Shown in pieces: positions 1 through 9,372 of a stretch of DNA of 46,034 nt. Location of the stretch: the NCBI GenBank assembly GCA_005888115.1, contig VBKO01000343.1, positions 1 through 46,034 of the forward strand, given 5' to 3'. Under the pieces are notes generated by a model that was not told the origin of the DNA, searched no databases, and saw only the letters and a list, made by a program, of their open reading frames with translations. Position numbers and translations under genes: made by a program. This DNA comes from Deltaproteobacteria bacterium. GTDB lineage: Bacteria; Myxococcota; Myxococcia; Myxococcales; 40CM-4-68-19. Within the stretch, counting starts at the first letter, position 1, and each line of letters begins with the position of its first letter.

Positions 1-147
1 GGCGTTCCACCGGAGCATTTCGTGAGCGTTTCGCGCGTGCGCAACGCGTCGTCACAGCGCCATGTCCACCGCTAGCGACTCATCGAGCAGAAGCAGCGAG
101 GTGGGGGAGCGCCGCGCGCGAGCACGCCAGCAAGCTATGCGAAGTGC
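1..147. other. Window edge, no supported gene
   Basis: This stretch lies 3' of the minus-strand histidine kinase. ORFs crossing it are shadows of the kinase in other frames, with arginine-rich composition. I see no convincing start, RNA gene or terminator with a T-tract. Confidence 0.4.
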
Positions 148-1437
148 TCAATGGCGCCGGACGTTTCGTTCGGGACGCGGTCCCCGCGCGCGACCCGGCG
201 GTCTGACCCGCTGCCCGTCGCCGGCGATCTGTATCTCGACCAGGAACTCCGCCCCACCCGCGCGCCGATTGCGCGCGGTGATCGCGCCGCCGATCCGGCG
301 CATCGTGCTCTGGGCGAGCCAGAGTCCCAGCCCGGTACCCGCCTTGCCCTTGGTGGTGAAGAACGGCTGGAAGAGCCGCGGCAGGTGTTCCGGCCCGATT
401 CCCGTCCCTTCGTCGGCGATGGTCACCCGCACGCGGTCGCGGGCCCGCTCGGCGCTGACGTGCACCGTTCCCCCGTCCGGCATCGCATCGCGTGCGTTGA
501 AGAGCAGGGTGACGAAGAGGTGGGACAGCTCGGCACCGCTGCCGAGGACCAGTGGGAGATCGGGGACGTCCGTGCGCACCTCGACGGGCGCCGCGCCGGG
601 CGGCTGGCGAAGGTGCAGGACCCCGATCGCCTGCCGCAGCACTTCCCCCAGGTCCACCGGTCCGGGCTCGAGTCGGCCGGATCGCGCCACGTCGTGCAGC
701 TTGCGCACCGACTCGAGGGCAGCCTCGATGCTCTCCTGGAGCCCCACCACGAGTGGCCCGTACTCCGCCATCACGCGCGTGTCGCGGGTGAGCACCGCCG
801 TGCGCGTCGTCACTCCGCGCAGCGTGTTTCCCAGCTCGTGCGCGATCGAGGAGGCCAGCTCGCCGAGGATGCTCATGTGCTCGCTCTGGAAGAGCGCTTC
901 GCGCATGTGCGACAGCTCTTTTTCTGCCCGGGCTTGCTCGGTCACGTCCTGCGCGAGGACGACGACCGGCGAGGCGACCGCGTCGATCCGCTCCAACCGG
1001 AGCTCCACCACCTGTTCCCCGTGCATGCTGCGGTACCGCCGCACCACCACCGAGGGCGCCCGCTCGGGCAACTGTCTGGCCTCGGCCACCGCGGCCTGCG
1101 ACAGGCGCATCCAGGTGGTGCTCGGAACCTTGCCCTCGCGCATCCATCCGCCGCGCGCAATGTCCAGCTCGTGCCAGCGGGCGTTGCGGGTGGTGATGGC
1201 GCCGTCCTTCACCAGCGCGAGACCGCTCGCAGTGACGTTCAGCGCCCAGAAGCCGAGCCGGTAGACGGCGCTGCCGCCGCCCGAACGTTGCTGCACGAGC
1301 TCGCTGGTCCGCACCTCGAGCCGGCGCACCAGCGCGGCGTACTTGCGCGAGAGATCCAGGTATTTCGCGCGGAGGTCCACCAGGACGTCCGGCTCGGCGC
1401 TCTCGGCGGCATCAGCGATGTTGCGCTGGTCGCGCAT
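148..1437 (-). CDS. PAS-type sensor histidine kinase
   Basis: This is a 429-residue cytoplasmic two-component sensor kinase. Residues 20-50 form a short coiled coil, and residues 55-165 look like a PAS fold ending in the VLAQDVTEQ exit motif. The HisKA H-box SSIAHELGN places the phospho-acceptor at His200. The ATPase domain follows with N-box [14 protein letters not shown]1 box DEGTGIG and G2 box TGLGLWL. No transmembrane segment is visible. The start overlaps the end of the upstream CheR-PAS gene by 26 bp, so the two are probably co-transcribed. No intact response regulator is adjacent, only a degenerate head at 3485-3555. The input signal is unknown. Confidence 0.9.
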   Translation of the reverse strand: MRDQRNIADAAESAEPDVLVDLRAKYLDLSRKYAALVRRLEVRTSELVQQRSGGGSAVYRLGFWALNVTASGLALVKDGAITTRNARWHELDIARGGWMREGKVPSTTWMRLSQAAVAEARQLPERAPSVVVRRYRSMHGEQVVELRLERIDAVASPVVVLAQDVTEQARAEKELSHMREALFQSEHMSILGELASSIAHELGNTLRGVTTRTAVLTRDTRVMAEYGPLVVGLQESIEAALESVRKLHDVARSGRLEPGPVDLGEVLRQAIGVLHLRQPPGAAPVEVRTDVPDLPLVLGSGAELSHLFVTLLFNARDAMPDGGTVHVSAERARDRVRVTIADEGTGIGPEHLPRLFQPFFTTKGKAGTGLGLWLAQSTMRRIGGAITARNRRAGGAEFLVEIQIAGDGQRVRPPGRARGPRPERNVRRH

Positions 1438-3415
1438 CGTTCTCCCTCAACCTGGCAATCTCCGCCTGGAGCGCGGCCATCCGGCTCATGTCCTCCAACA
1501 TGAGGACCGCCCCGAGAGGCGCGCCACCGTCCACGATCGGCACTGCCGCGAGCGTCGCCTTCCCGAGCCCGCCGTTGGGCAGCTCGTAGTCGAGCTCCTC
1601 CGAGCGGGTCCCGAGGTTCTGCGCCAGTGCCTTGCTCACCTTCGCCAGCACGCCGCGGTTCAGCGCCGGAATGTGAAGCGTCCACAAGACCTGCCCGACC
1701 GCCTCGCCCTCGGTGAGCCCGAGCAGTCGCTCGGCTGCGAGGTTCCACACGATGATCTTGCCCGACCCGTCGAGGACGATCAGCGCCGCGGACAGGCTGC
1801 GGATGATCACCCGCTGGTTGAATGCCAGCTTGTTCATCTCCTCGGTACGATGCGCCAGCTCGCGGTTGGTCGCGTCCAACTCGGCGTTGGTGGACTGCAG
1901 CTCCTCGTTGGTAGTCTCGAGCTCCTCGTTCGTCGACTGCAGCTCCTCGTTGGTCGTCTGCAGCTCCTCGTTGGCGGATTGCAGCTCCTCGTTGGTGGTC
2001 TCCAGCTCCTCGTTCGAGGACTGCATCTCTTCGTTCACGGTCTGCAGCTCTTCGTAGGCCGTCTGACGTTCCTGATTCGCCTGCCGCAGCTCCGATTCCA
2101 TGCGGCGCACGGAGGTCACGTCGTGGACGAGATAGACGAGCCCGGCGTTCTCGCCGGTGGCGTCGCGTAGCGGCGACACCTCGACCGAGAGATGGATCCC
2201 GTTCGGCTCGGAGGCCCGCGCCAACACGCCGTCGCCGCGCTCCCGTTCCGACCGCCCCTCGCGGACCGCCGCAGTCTTTTCGATCAGCAGGTCGCCCGCC
2301 AGTCCCGGGAGGCTCAGCGCGGCCAGCTTCTTGCCGGTCGTTTCGGTCTCCCTGCGATTCCACAGCCTGGCGGCAGCGCCGTTCCAAAGCATGACGGAGC
2401 CATCCAGCGTGGTCGCGATCACCGGCAGCGGGAGCGATTGCAGCACCTCGCGGTGGAATTGATCGATGCTCCCGACCTTCTCCGTCTCCTGGTCGATCTC
2501 GCGCGCGACGCTCTCCTGCTCGAGCAGCCCCACGAGCCGTTCCTGCGAGACCGCGCTGTCGCGCCGCCCATCCTTCCGATAGATGCGGCGCGCCAGATCG
2601 ATCGGCTCGTAGATGCGAGCGGCGAAGGGGATCAGCTCGGACTTTCCGAGCATCAAGATTCCGTGCTGCCGCAGCGCATAGTGGAAGCGCGACAGCACCC
2701 GCTTCTGCAGCGCGGCGTCCAGGTAGATGAAGACGTTGCGGCAGATGAGGAGGTCGAGCCGCGAGATGGGCGCATCGCTGACCAGGTTGTTGATGCCGAA
2801 GATGACGGACCGGCGCAGCTCCTTGCGCACGGCATAGCCGTCGCCCTCTTCGATGAACCACTCCGCCAAGGCCTTCTTGGAAACCGATTCCACCTGGTCG
2901 CGGGCGTACTGGCCTTTGCGCGCGTGCGCGATCGCCTTCTCGTCGACGTCGGTCCCGAAGATTTTCACGTCCTGGTTGCCGAACGAGGGACCCATCGCTT
3001 CGGCGAGCACGATCGCGGCGGAGAACGCCTCCTCCCCGGTCGCGCATCCCGCGCTCCAGACGCGGATCTCCTCTCCTGGCCGCTTTTCCGAGAGCATCTG
3101 CGGGATGGCCTTGGAGGAGAGCTCCTGCCACACTTCCGGGTCACGGAAGAACGAGGTCACCTTGATGAACATCGAGCCGAGCAGGGCGTCGAACTCGGCC
3201 GCATCGCGGTCGAGCAGCGCCCCGTACTCGCGCACGGTGCGCTTGCCCCGATCCTGCATCCGCCGCTGGATGCGCCGGAGCAGCGTCGGACGCTTGTAGT
3301 TGCGGAAATCGAAGTTCCGCGTTTCGCGGATCTTGCGGAGGATCTCCTCGAGGTCGCCGCCAGACGCCGCTTCCTTGCGGGGCTTCTGCTTGGTCGCGCC
3401 CGCGCTCCTCGCCAT
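1412..3415 (-). CDS. CheR-type methyltransferase fused to PAS and coiled coil
   Basis: This 667-residue protein starts with a CheR domain (about 20-280). It has the CheR N-terminal helices, the SAM-binding motif [12 protein letters not shown] near residue 121 and the [12 protein letters not shown] motif. A first PAS domain follows (about 310-430). Then comes a long heptad coiled coil of repeated TTNEELQS-like units (about 440-520) and a second PAS domain (about 540-640). Many relatives carry an N-terminal CheB methylesterase; it is absent here. CheR enzymes methylate glutamates of chemoreceptors, but no receptor gene is in the window, so the substrate is unknown. It shares an operon with the downstream kinase and is divergent from the motor-like cluster at 3749. 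Confidence 0.9.
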   Translation of the reverse strand: MARSAGATKQKPRKEAASGGDLEEILRKIRETRNFDFRNYKRPTLLRRIQRRMQDRGKRTVREYGALLDRDAAEFDALLGSMFIKVTSFFRDPEVWQELSSKAIPQMLSEKRPGEEIRVWSAGCATGEEAFSAAIVLAEAMGPSFGNQDVKIFGTDVDEKAIAHARKGQYARDQVESVSKKALAEWFIEEGDGYAVRKELRRSVIFGINNLVSDAPISRLDLLICRNVFIYLDAALQKRVLSRFHYALRQHGILMLGKSELIPFAARIYEPIDLARRIYRKDGRRDSAVSQERLVGLLEQESVAREIDQETEKVGSIDQFHREVLQSLPLPVIATTLDGSVMLWNGAAARLWNRRETETTGKKLAALSLPGLAGDLLIEKTAAVREGRSERERGDGVLARASEPNGIHLSVEVSPLRDATGENAGLVYLVHDVTSVRRMESELRQANQERQTAYEELQTVNEEMQSSNEELETTNEELQSANEELQTTNEELQSTNEELETTNEELQSTNAELDATNRELAHRTEEMNKLAFNQRVIIRSLSAALIVLDGSGKIIVWNLAAERLLGLTEGEAVGQVLWTLHIPALNRGVLAKVSKALAQNLGTRSEELDYELPNGGLGKATLAAVPIVDGGAPLGAVLMLEDMSRMAALQAEIARLRENDARPAQHR

Positions 3416-3484
3416 GAAAGCCTCCGCCCCGGAACTGCGCTTCTACACCCGCGCTGCCAGTGAACGGTAGCCATGCTCGCGGTC

Positions 3485-3555
3485 TCAGGCCGTTTCCAGC
3501 GCGATCCGCAGGGCGTCGAGCAAGTCGTATCGTCGACGACGAGAACGGTAGGCAT
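3485..3555 (-). pseudogene. Response-regulator receiver head, decayed
   Basis: An ATG at 3555 preceded by GAGGG opens with MPTVLVVDD, the classic start of a receiver domain. One base later, in another frame, the sequence reads YDLLDALRIALETA and then stops. Joined by a one-base correction this is an ordinary receiver alpha-1 region, cut off after about 24 residues. The next minus-strand gene is CheR-PAS. I infer the remnant of a response regulator that once led this operon. Confidence 0.6.
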
Positions 3556-3748
3556 GACGGCCCTCGCGCAACGCGATAACCGGTAATGCAGCCGAATCGG
3601 GTGTCAACCTGCCGCCGCGCACAGGTCGGCGATGCGCGGTTGTGCACAGAGCGACCGCGCCGGCGTGTCCTCCGCGCGACATGCGCAGGCCTTGTGGCCT
3701 GTCGCAACGGCCGCCTGTCCCTCTAGGGTCGCGTGCCGGAGGGAGCGC
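3556..3748. promoter_or_regulatory. Divergent intergenic region
   Basis: About 190 bp separate the minus-strand signalling operon from the plus-strand motor-like cluster. On the minus strand a TTGACA hexamer (3607 down to 3602) could be a -35 element for the signalling operon, but no good -10 lies at the right distance. The perfect palindrome TGTGCACA is at 3641-3648. For the plus strand no clear sigma-70 or sigma-54 element is seen. Confidence 0.25.
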
Positions 3749-4687
3749 GTGGTCCGGAACATCGCAACCGCCGCGGCGCTGCTTTGCGCCTGCGGCGCCG
3801 AGTTCATCGAGCCGAATCCACCCCGGCTGGTCCGGAGGCGGGTGGATTACCAGGCCTCTTCGGTGCCCGAGCCCGCCGTCTGGTTGGTGGTCTCGGATCT
3901 ATTCCTCGAGCACGACGAGGACTGCGCCGCCACCGTGGCGTGGCTCGGCGCCTCCATCCGCGGGGCGGTCCCGGCCTCCGTCCCGGGCAGGCTCGAGCTG
4001 CCGGTGGTCCAGACCTCTCCCTGCACGCAGCCGAACTCGCGCGCGATCGACCCGTCGGCGATCGACGCTGCGCTTCGCGGTGCCGAGGCCGCGTTCCCGG
4101 GCCGCTCGGTGCGCGCGGTGATCGTCTACGCAAACAACGTGCTCGCCACCGTGCCGGGACAGATCGCCTCGGCGCTGGACGCGGCGCGAAAGCTCGCGGT
4201 CGCTCGCGGCGCGCTGGAGCCGCGGATGTGGGCGCTTCTTCCCGGCGGTCTCGCCACGGGCGTCCGGGCGGATCGCACCGTGACGTGGACGTACGCCGGG
4301 GATCCGGCCCTCGCGCGCCAGCTCGCCGACGTCGCGGCCCAGGAGCTGCCCTTCACCTCGGATGCCGCGCTGGTCACTCCGCCGCTGACGCTGTTCGCTA
4401 GCGGCCCGGATGGCGTCCGCGTCTTCAAGGTGTGCAAAGTCGACCCCGCCGTCCAGCTCCTCGGGTTCGCGGGAGACGGGACCTCGGTGGCCGTCGACTC
4501 CGCGGATCCGCCGGAGTACCGCGTCACGCTCGCGCCCCGATTCGCGCTGCCGCGCTCGGAATTCCAGGTGCAGCACGCCGGCCTCGAGGTGGAGGCCTGC
4601 ATCGATCATTGCGACCGGTACCACGGCGACGATCGGGTGCGGTGGCTGACGAGGCCAGGCTGCGTGTTGCCGGGAGCGTCCTCATGA
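3749..4687 (+). CDS. Lipoprotein opening the motor-like cluster
   Basis: I chose the GTG at 3749, giving 312 residues, because GGAGG lies 6 nt upstream and the product then begins with a short signal peptide ending in the lipobox LLCAC. The longer ORF in the track starts in Arg-rich non-coding sequence. The mature part has alternating strands and helices (AVWLVVSDLF, VRAVIVYANN) that could be a Rossmann or vWA-like fold, plus several cysteines near the C-terminus (EACIDHCD). I do not recognise the family. Its stop overlaps the next start as ATGA, so it is the first gene of the coupled operon. It is probably an envelope component anchored to the inner or outer membrane. Confidence 0.8.
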   Translation: MVRNIATAAALLCACGAEFIEPNPPRLVRRRVDYQASSVPEPAVWLVVSDLFLEHDEDCAATVAWLGASIRGAVPASVPGRLELPVVQTSPCTQPNSRAIDPSAIDAALRGAEAAFPGRSVRAVIVYANNVLATVPGQIASALDAARKLAVARGALEPRMWALLPGGLATGVRADRTVTWTYAGDPALARQLADVAAQELPFTSDAALVTPPLTLFASGPDGVRVFKVCKVDPAVQLLGFAGDGTSVAVDSADPPEYRVTLAPRFALPRSEFQVQHAGLEVEACIDHCDRYHGDDRVRWLTRPGCVLPGASS

Positions 4688-5262
4688 GGATCTTCCTCCT
4701 CCTCCTCTTCTGCTCGCTCGGCGCGCGCGCCCAGGCCTTCCGGGTCGAGCCGCGGTCGTTCGTGAAGCAAGGGCATTTCTTCACCTCCTTGGGCGGCACC
4801 TGGCTGGAGCGCGGGGACTACTGGCTCAATCCGGGCTTGTCGTTGTCGGCGGCGTACTACCCGACCGAGAGCGGCGGCGCCGAGGTTCGCGTGCTGTGGT
4901 TCTTCTCCTCGCTGAGCGAATCGGCCCGGCAGATCAGCGCGGCCACCGGGTTCGTGCCCGACGCGCGGAGGCCAGAGGCCCTCGCGCTCGCCGGATGGCG
5001 GCAATCGCTCACCTACGGAAAAGTCGCGCTCGCAGGCGGCGCCGTGCATTTCGATCTCCAAGGGGCGTTGCACGGCGGCGGCCTCTTCACCGACCGGGGA
5101 TTCGCGCCTGCCGTCTCCGCCTCGGCGGGGATCCTGGCCCGGCTGAACCGGTGGGTATTCCTCCAGCTCGACCTCGGTCTCCTCCTGTCCTTCGAGCAGC
5201 GCCAGCGCAGCGGCGCGGCGCTGGGCCTCTTTCCCCTCCTCTCCGCGGGAGCCGAGCTGTGA
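4684..5262 (+). CDS. Small outer-membrane beta-barrel-like protein
   Basis: This is a 192-residue exported protein with the signal peptide MRIFLLLLFCSLGARAQA. The mature part has alternating amphipathic strands (FFTSLGGTWLERGDYW, LSLSAAYYP, VRVLWFFSSL) and a hydrophobic strand-rich end, like myxobacterial outer-membrane beta-barrel domain proteins. The ATG at 4684 overlaps the preceding stop (ATGA), and the gene ends in a GTGA overlap with the next one. The ORF listed from 4432 is the same frame extended backwards through the previous gene. A role as outer-membrane anchor of the cluster is inference. Confidence 0.75.
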   Translation: MRIFLLLLFCSLGARAQAFRVEPRSFVKQGHFFTSLGGTWLERGDYWLNPGLSLSAAYYPTESGGAEVRVLWFFSSLSESARQISAATGFVPDARRPEALALAGWRQSLTYGKVALAGGAVHFDLQGALHGGGLFTDRGFAPAVSASAGILARLNRWVFLQLDLGLLLSFEQRQRSGAALGLFPLLSAGAEL

Positions 5263-6779
5263 TCGCGCTCCTCTTGGCGGTCGCTGCCGCGCCCTTCGCG
5301 GACGCCTTCTGGGACCGCGATCTCGGTGCCCTCGCCCGCGAGCTTCTGGAACACCGCGGGGCGGCGCAGGCGGCGCTCTTCGAGGATCTCGTCCGCCTCT
5401 GCGACTGCGAGACGCTCGCGCCGCTGGAGACGCCGGACCCCCTCCGGCAACTGGTGCGCATCGAGGCTGCCCGCGGGGCGCGGCTCGGCGCGAAAGGGGG
5501 CGCTTCGGAGACGCTCTGGCGTGACCTGCTCCGCAAGGACTTCTTCCGCCGCGACCCGCGCAATCCACCGCTCGAGAACGCATTGGCCTGGCCGGACGAG
5601 GAGGAGCTCTGGACCGGCGAGATCCGCGTCGTGGAGGCGCCCCGCTGGCGTTGCGACCAGCCGGCGCCCCCGCCTGCCGCCCAGGACGACACGGGTCTCG
5701 CCGGCGCGCTGCGCACGGCGGGGTATCGCGAGGCGGCCTCCCGGTTCGCGTACCACCGCGCCTCGCGGCTCCTGGCCCGCGGCGAGAAGACCGCGGCGGC
5801 CGAGCAGGCGCGCGGCATCGATCCGGCGGCGCTCGGCGAGCTCGGGCATTGGGCCGCCCTGCTGCGCATCCAGCTGGGCGCCGACGGACCCGGGGAAGCC
5901 GTGGCGCTGGCGCGCGCCTGGTCGGGCCCGCAGTCGCTGCCGGCGCGCGCGCTGGCTGCCGACCATCTCGCCCGCCAGGGCCGCTGGCCGGAGGTGGCCG
6001 AGCTCGCCGAGGGAGCCGAAGGATCCGATCGCGCGCTGCTCGACCACGTCCGACTCCTCCGGGTCCGTGCGCTGGTCGAGCTCTCCCGGCGCGAGGAAGC
6101 GGTAGCGGCGGTCCCTCGCGACACGCGCTCCGAGCTGGCGCGCGACCTGGCGCTGGAAGCGGTGGCGGGCCGGCCGCTGGATGCCGCATCGATCGAGCTG
6201 CTGTCGGCGCTGTGGCCCGATCCCGCGGACGCGTTCGCCAAGGTGGCCGAGCGCGCGCTGTTCGCCGGAGCGCTCGAGGTGGCGCGCTCCGCGGCGGCGG
6301 CGATTCCGGGATCGGGAATGCGGGCGCGCATCGTCGAGGCGGAGCTGGCGTTCGCGGCCGGCGACCGCGCGGCGTTCCAGGCGTCGCTCGCGCGCCTCAC
6401 CACTGCGCAGGGCCCGCGCATCTCCGAGCGGCTTGCCCGCGGCCGCGCGGCAGCCGAGCTGGCCGGCGCATTGGCTTCGCTCGCGCCGACGGCCCCCGCG
6501 CTCCGCCGGGAAGCCGCCGCCGCCATCGATTCGCTCGCGGAGCAGTACGGCGGAAGCATCGGCCGCGAGCTCGCAACCGCCGTCGCCGCCCTGCGGACGC
6601 GCAACGCTGCCTCCGCCGGCGTGGTGCGAATCGCAGCTCCGTTGCCGGTTCCGGACCTGCCACAGGTCCTGGTGAGCTGGCCCGAGCCGCGCTCCTTGCT
6701 CGCCATCCCGGACGGCGAAGGCGGCTTGCGCGACTGGTTCCCCGCGCAGGCGGCGTTCGCCGGAGGTCCTTCGCCATGA
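5259..6779 (+). CDS. Periplasmic helical-repeat protein
   Basis: The GTG at 5259 overlaps the upstream stop (GTGA) and gives 506 residues. It starts with the short signal peptide MIALLLAVAAAPFADA. The body is almost entirely Ala/Leu/Arg-rich helices in repeated pairs (for example ARALAADHLARQGRWPEVAEL), consistent with a degenerate TPR or Sel1-like solenoid. An early CDCE motif may hold a disulfide. No catalytic motif is seen. The ATGA overlap with the next gene ties it to the cluster. I infer a periplasmic scaffold. Confidence 0.75.
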   Translation: MIALLLAVAAAPFADAFWDRDLGALARELLEHRGAAQAALFEDLVRLCDCETLAPLETPDPLRQLVRIEAARGARLGAKGGASETLWRDLLRKDFFRRDPRNPPLENALAWPDEEELWTGEIRVVEAPRWRCDQPAPPPAAQDDTGLAGALRTAGYREAASRFAYHRASRLLARGEKTAAAEQARGIDPAALGELGHWAALLRIQLGADGPGEAVALARAWSGPQSLPARALAADHLARQGRWPEVAELAEGAEGSDRALLDHVRLLRVRALVELSRREEAVAAVPRDTRSELARDLALEAVAGRPLDAASIELLSALWPDPADAFAKVAERALFAGALEVARSAAAAIPGSGMRARIVEAELAFAAGDRAAFQASLARLTTAQGPRISERLARGRAAAELAGALASLAPTAPALRREAAAAIDSLAEQYGGSIGRELATAVAALRTRNAASAGVVRIAAPLPVPDLPQVLVSWPEPRSLLAIPDGEGGLRDWFPAQAAFAGGPSP

Positions 6780-7963
6780 CGGTCGTGCCCCTCCTCGCCA
6801 CAGCGCTCGTGGCGCAGGCCGTTCCTCCGGACTTCAAGGGCGACGATCCGCGCTCGACGGGGTCCGCCCAGGCCGCCCCCGCGGCGGCGCCGAAAACGCC
6901 GGGGCAGCCGCCCCCGGACGTCCCCGAGGGTTCCGACATCCAGTCTCGCAAACGCCCCGAAGCCCCTGGCGCGGCCACGGAGAAATACCTCGCGCCGAGC
7001 GGCGCGGCGATCGACGCCAACGACATCCTGGACGAGATGCTCGACCAGCTGGCAGCGGACGTCGCGCGGCTGGGACCTTTGCGCATCGGCCCCATCCTGC
7101 TCGAGCGGGTCCGGCTGTCCGACAACCTGAACCCCGACTTCGCCCCGGTGCTGGAAGCGCGGCTCGCGGCGTCGGTCGCGCGGACGACCGAAGTCGCGTT
7201 GCTTCGCTGCGCCGAGTGCTGGGCGACCCGCGGAAGGCTCGAGAACGGCGCCTGGGTGGTGAGCCGCGGCGTCAACCGGAAGGAGGAGATCGCAGCCGTC
7301 GCGCAGAAGTACGCGGCGCGAACGCTCCTCACCGTGGCGCTCACGCTCCTCGACGAGCCCAGCACCTTGGCGATGGACGTGGAGCTGGTGCACGCGGACG
7401 ATTCGTCGATCGCCTTCGCGGAGCAGTACCGCATGAACCCGGAGACCGCGCTGCTCTATCGAGGCGTCGACCGCACCCAGTCGCGGTTCAAACGGCTCAA
7501 GGAGCTGCAGGACCGCATCGACCAGCGGCCGCGGTTCAGCCACGAAATCGATTTCGGGACGATGGGCCTGTCCGCCTCGGGTTCGCTGAACTGGGGCGCC
7601 CTCGCACGCTACGCGCTGACCGAGCAGTTCGGCGAGAACGGCGCCGGCGACGCGGGCATCGAGGCCGGCGGATACGTGAACACCTCCCTCTTCTCGACCG
7701 GCCTGGTCGGCGGCGTGTTGCGGCTCCGCCTCGGCGGAGCGCAGGTCTTCTCCTCCGAGGTGCGGCTCGTTACGCACGCCGGCGCGCTGCTCACCGCCGG
7801 CGCGACCAGTTTCTACGGGGGTGCGGGCCTGCGGCTCAAGCCCGCCATCCGGGTCACGATCTTCGCCATGCTCGACTACGTGGCGCCGTTCCAGGTCCGC
7901 AAGGACGGACCCAAGTACGGCGAATTCGCTCCGCAGCTGGGGCTGGGGTTCACATGGCCATGA
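6776..7963 (+). CDS. FlgO/CsgG-like domain with C-terminal beta-rich region
   Basis: This 395-residue exported protein has the signal sequence MTVVPLLATALVAQA and a Pro/Ala linker. Residues about 80-230 (LDEMLDQLAADVARL, then a strand and an ARTLLTVALTLLD segment) resemble the FlgO/CsgG type of envelope domain. The last 150 residues are strand-rich (GSLNWGALARYALTEQF, GGVLRLRLGGAQVF) and end in FTWP, as in a small outer-membrane barrel. In flagellated vibrios FlgO belongs to an outer-membrane ring around the motor; that comparison is suggestive only. It is coupled to its neighbours by ATGA overlaps on both sides. Confidence 0.65.
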   Translation: MTVVPLLATALVAQAVPPDFKGDDPRSTGSAQAAPAAAPKTPGQPPPDVPEGSDIQSRKRPEAPGAATEKYLAPSGAAIDANDILDEMLDQLAADVARLGPLRIGPILLERVRLSDNLNPDFAPVLEARLAASVARTTEVALLRCAECWATRGRLENGAWVVSRGVNRKEEIAAVAQKYAARTLLTVALTLLDEPSTLAMDVELVHADDSSIAFAEQYRMNPETALLYRGVDRTQSRFKRLKELQDRIDQRPRFSHEIDFGTMGLSASGSLNWGALARYALTEQFGENGAGDAGIEAGGYVNTSLFSTGLVGGVLRLRLGGAQVFSSEVRLVTHAGALLTAGATSFYGGAGLRLKPAIRVTIFAMLDYVAPFQVRKDGPKYGEFAPQLGLGFTWP

Positions 7964-8588
7964 ACAGAGGCTGGGTCCTCTTCGTCCTCTGCGCCTGCTC
8001 GGCGGTGCAGCCGAGGCGGATGGTGGTGCCGGAAGGAATGCGCAGGGAGGCGCAGCCGCTGCCGCGGCCGGAGAACAAGCCCCCCACGCCGGCATTGCAG
8101 GGCGCGCTGCAACCGGCCGCGGCCACCCGGGCGCAGGACGGCCGGTACGTGCTGCGGCTCGCCGAGCACAACCGCGTCTGGGAGCTGGAGCTGCCCGAGT
8201 CGGCCGGCGGGTACGAGATGCGAATCCCCTTGGACGGCCCCCTCGAATCGCCGACCGCGGCCGACGCCGAGCTGCTCGCGGCCGCGCCGGAGGTCCGGGC
8301 CGCCCCGAACACCGCGGCGGATGCGAAGCCGGACGGCGCCGCCAAGCCGCCCGCCACCGGCACGAAAGCCGACGCTGCCGCGAGGATCCTGGGCAAGAGC
8401 TACTGGTGGAGCTGGTCGATCTGGAGGCTTCGCACCCGAAGGACGCCCGGCTGCAAGCGATGAAGGGCTCCGTCTACCTGAAGCTGGGCAAGGCGCAGCT
8501 CGCGCGCGAGTCGTGGCAGAAGGCGCTCGCGCTCGATCCCGAGGACCCCGCCGTGGCCGAGGCGCTGCGGACGCTCAAGGAGGAGTAG
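7960..8588 (+). pseudogene. TPR lipoprotein with a frameshift
   Basis: The ATG at 7960 forms an ATGA overlap with the preceding stop and encodes the lipoprotein signal MNRGWVLFVLCAC. This frame runs through a Pro/Ala-rich linker to about 8395, then degenerates into SYWWSWSIWRL and stops at 8463. The adjacent frame carries a clear TPR-like helix pair, LQAMKGSVYLKLGKAQLA through WQKALALDPEDP, which ends at 8588 two bases before the next gene. One extra base near 8390-8400 would give a single 209-residue lipoprotein with a C-terminal TPR. I see no canonical slippery heptamer, so a sequence error or a real mutation is likelier than programmed frameshifting. Confidence 0.7.
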
Positions 8589-8590
8589 GC

Positions 8591-9370
8591 ATGCACGTCG
8601 TCATCGGCCTGTTGGGCCTCGTCGCGGTGCTCGCGGCGACGGTCACCACCGAGGGCTCGCATACTTTCACGGGCTTCCTCCACCGGCCCGCGCTGCTGCT
8701 CCTCATGCTGGCGCCGCCGTTCGTGGCGCTCACCTCGTACCGACCGGAGGAGCTGTGGGAGACCGGGCGGGCCGTGCTCCGCGCCATCCGGCGAGCGCCC
8801 TCGCGCGCGCGGGCGGCGCTCTACGAGGACCTGTCGCGATTCGCCGCCGAGCACCGCCGTGGGCGTCCGGCCGAGGCGCTCGCGGTGGCGGAGTCGTCCG
8901 AACATCCGCTCTTCCGCCAGCTGGCCCCGCTGGTCGTGCGGCAGTACGCGGCCGGCGAGATCGAGCGGACCGCGGGAGCGGCGGCGTACTGCCTCTCCTC
9001 GTCGCTCAAGCGCAGCGAGGACGTGCTCACCTCTCTCGCCCGCGTGGCGCCGGCGATGGGCCTGGTGGGGACCACGCTGGGGCTGATCGGGTTGCTCCGC
9101 GATCTCTCGAACTTCACGCAGCTGGGCCCCTCCATGGCCCTGGCGCTGCTCTGCACGCTGTACGGACTGGTGCTGGCGAACGGCCTCTACCAGCCGCTCG
9201 CGCGCATGGTGCACGCGCACTCGCTGACCTGCGCCGAGGACGCGCGCCTGTTGACCCGGGCGCTGGCCCTGCTCGCGGAGGGGAAGCCCGTCGCCGACGT
9301 GCGCAACCTGTTCGAGGCCACGGCGGGACAGGCGGAGCTGCGGATCGAGACCGGCGGAGCTGTGGGCTAG
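8591..9370 (+). CDS. MotA/TolQ-family stator protein
   Basis: The ATG at 8591 sits behind the strong ribosome site AAGGAGGAG and gives 259 residues. Two N-terminal TM helices (about 1-20 and 27-47) are followed by a roughly 90-residue cytoplasmic segment. Then comes the hallmark TM3 LARVAPAMGLVGTTLGLIGL and a TM4 around MALALLCTLYGLVLANGL. This four-helix order matches MotA-type proton or sodium channel subunits; TolQ/ExbB proteins usually have three helices. The partner MotB-like gene begins 2 nt later. No flagellar structural genes are nearby, so the driven machine is probably not a flagellum. Confidence 0.88.
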   Translation: MHVVIGLLGLVAVLAATVTTEGSHTFTGFLHRPALLLLMLAPPFVALTSYRPEELWETGRAVLRAIRRAPSRARAALYEDLSRFAAEHRRGRPAEALAVAESSEHPLFRQLAPLVVRQYAAGEIERTAGAAAYCLSSSLKRSEDVLTSLARVAPAMGLVGTTLGLIGLLRDLSNFTQLGPSMALALLCTLYGLVLANGLYQPLARMVHAHSLTCAEDARLLTRALALLAEGKPVADVRNLFEATAGQAELRIETGGAVG

Positions 9371-9372
9371 CC

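Noticed and set aside
1880-2060. Tandem DNA repeat near the CheR-PAS gene
   Set aside because: The repeated CTCCTCGTTGG-like words encode the heptad coiled coil [10 protein letters not shown], a known feature of this protein class, not a mobile or regulatory repeat.
3641-3648. TGTGCACA palindrome as an operator
   Set aside because: It is only 8 bp, common by chance in such DNA, and has no second copy nearby.
5087-8095. 1002-residue minus-strand ORF
   Set aside because: It is antisense to three coupled plus-strand genes with signal peptides and ribosome overlaps. Its composition is Ser/Arg/Ala-rich without domains, typical of a high-GC shadow.
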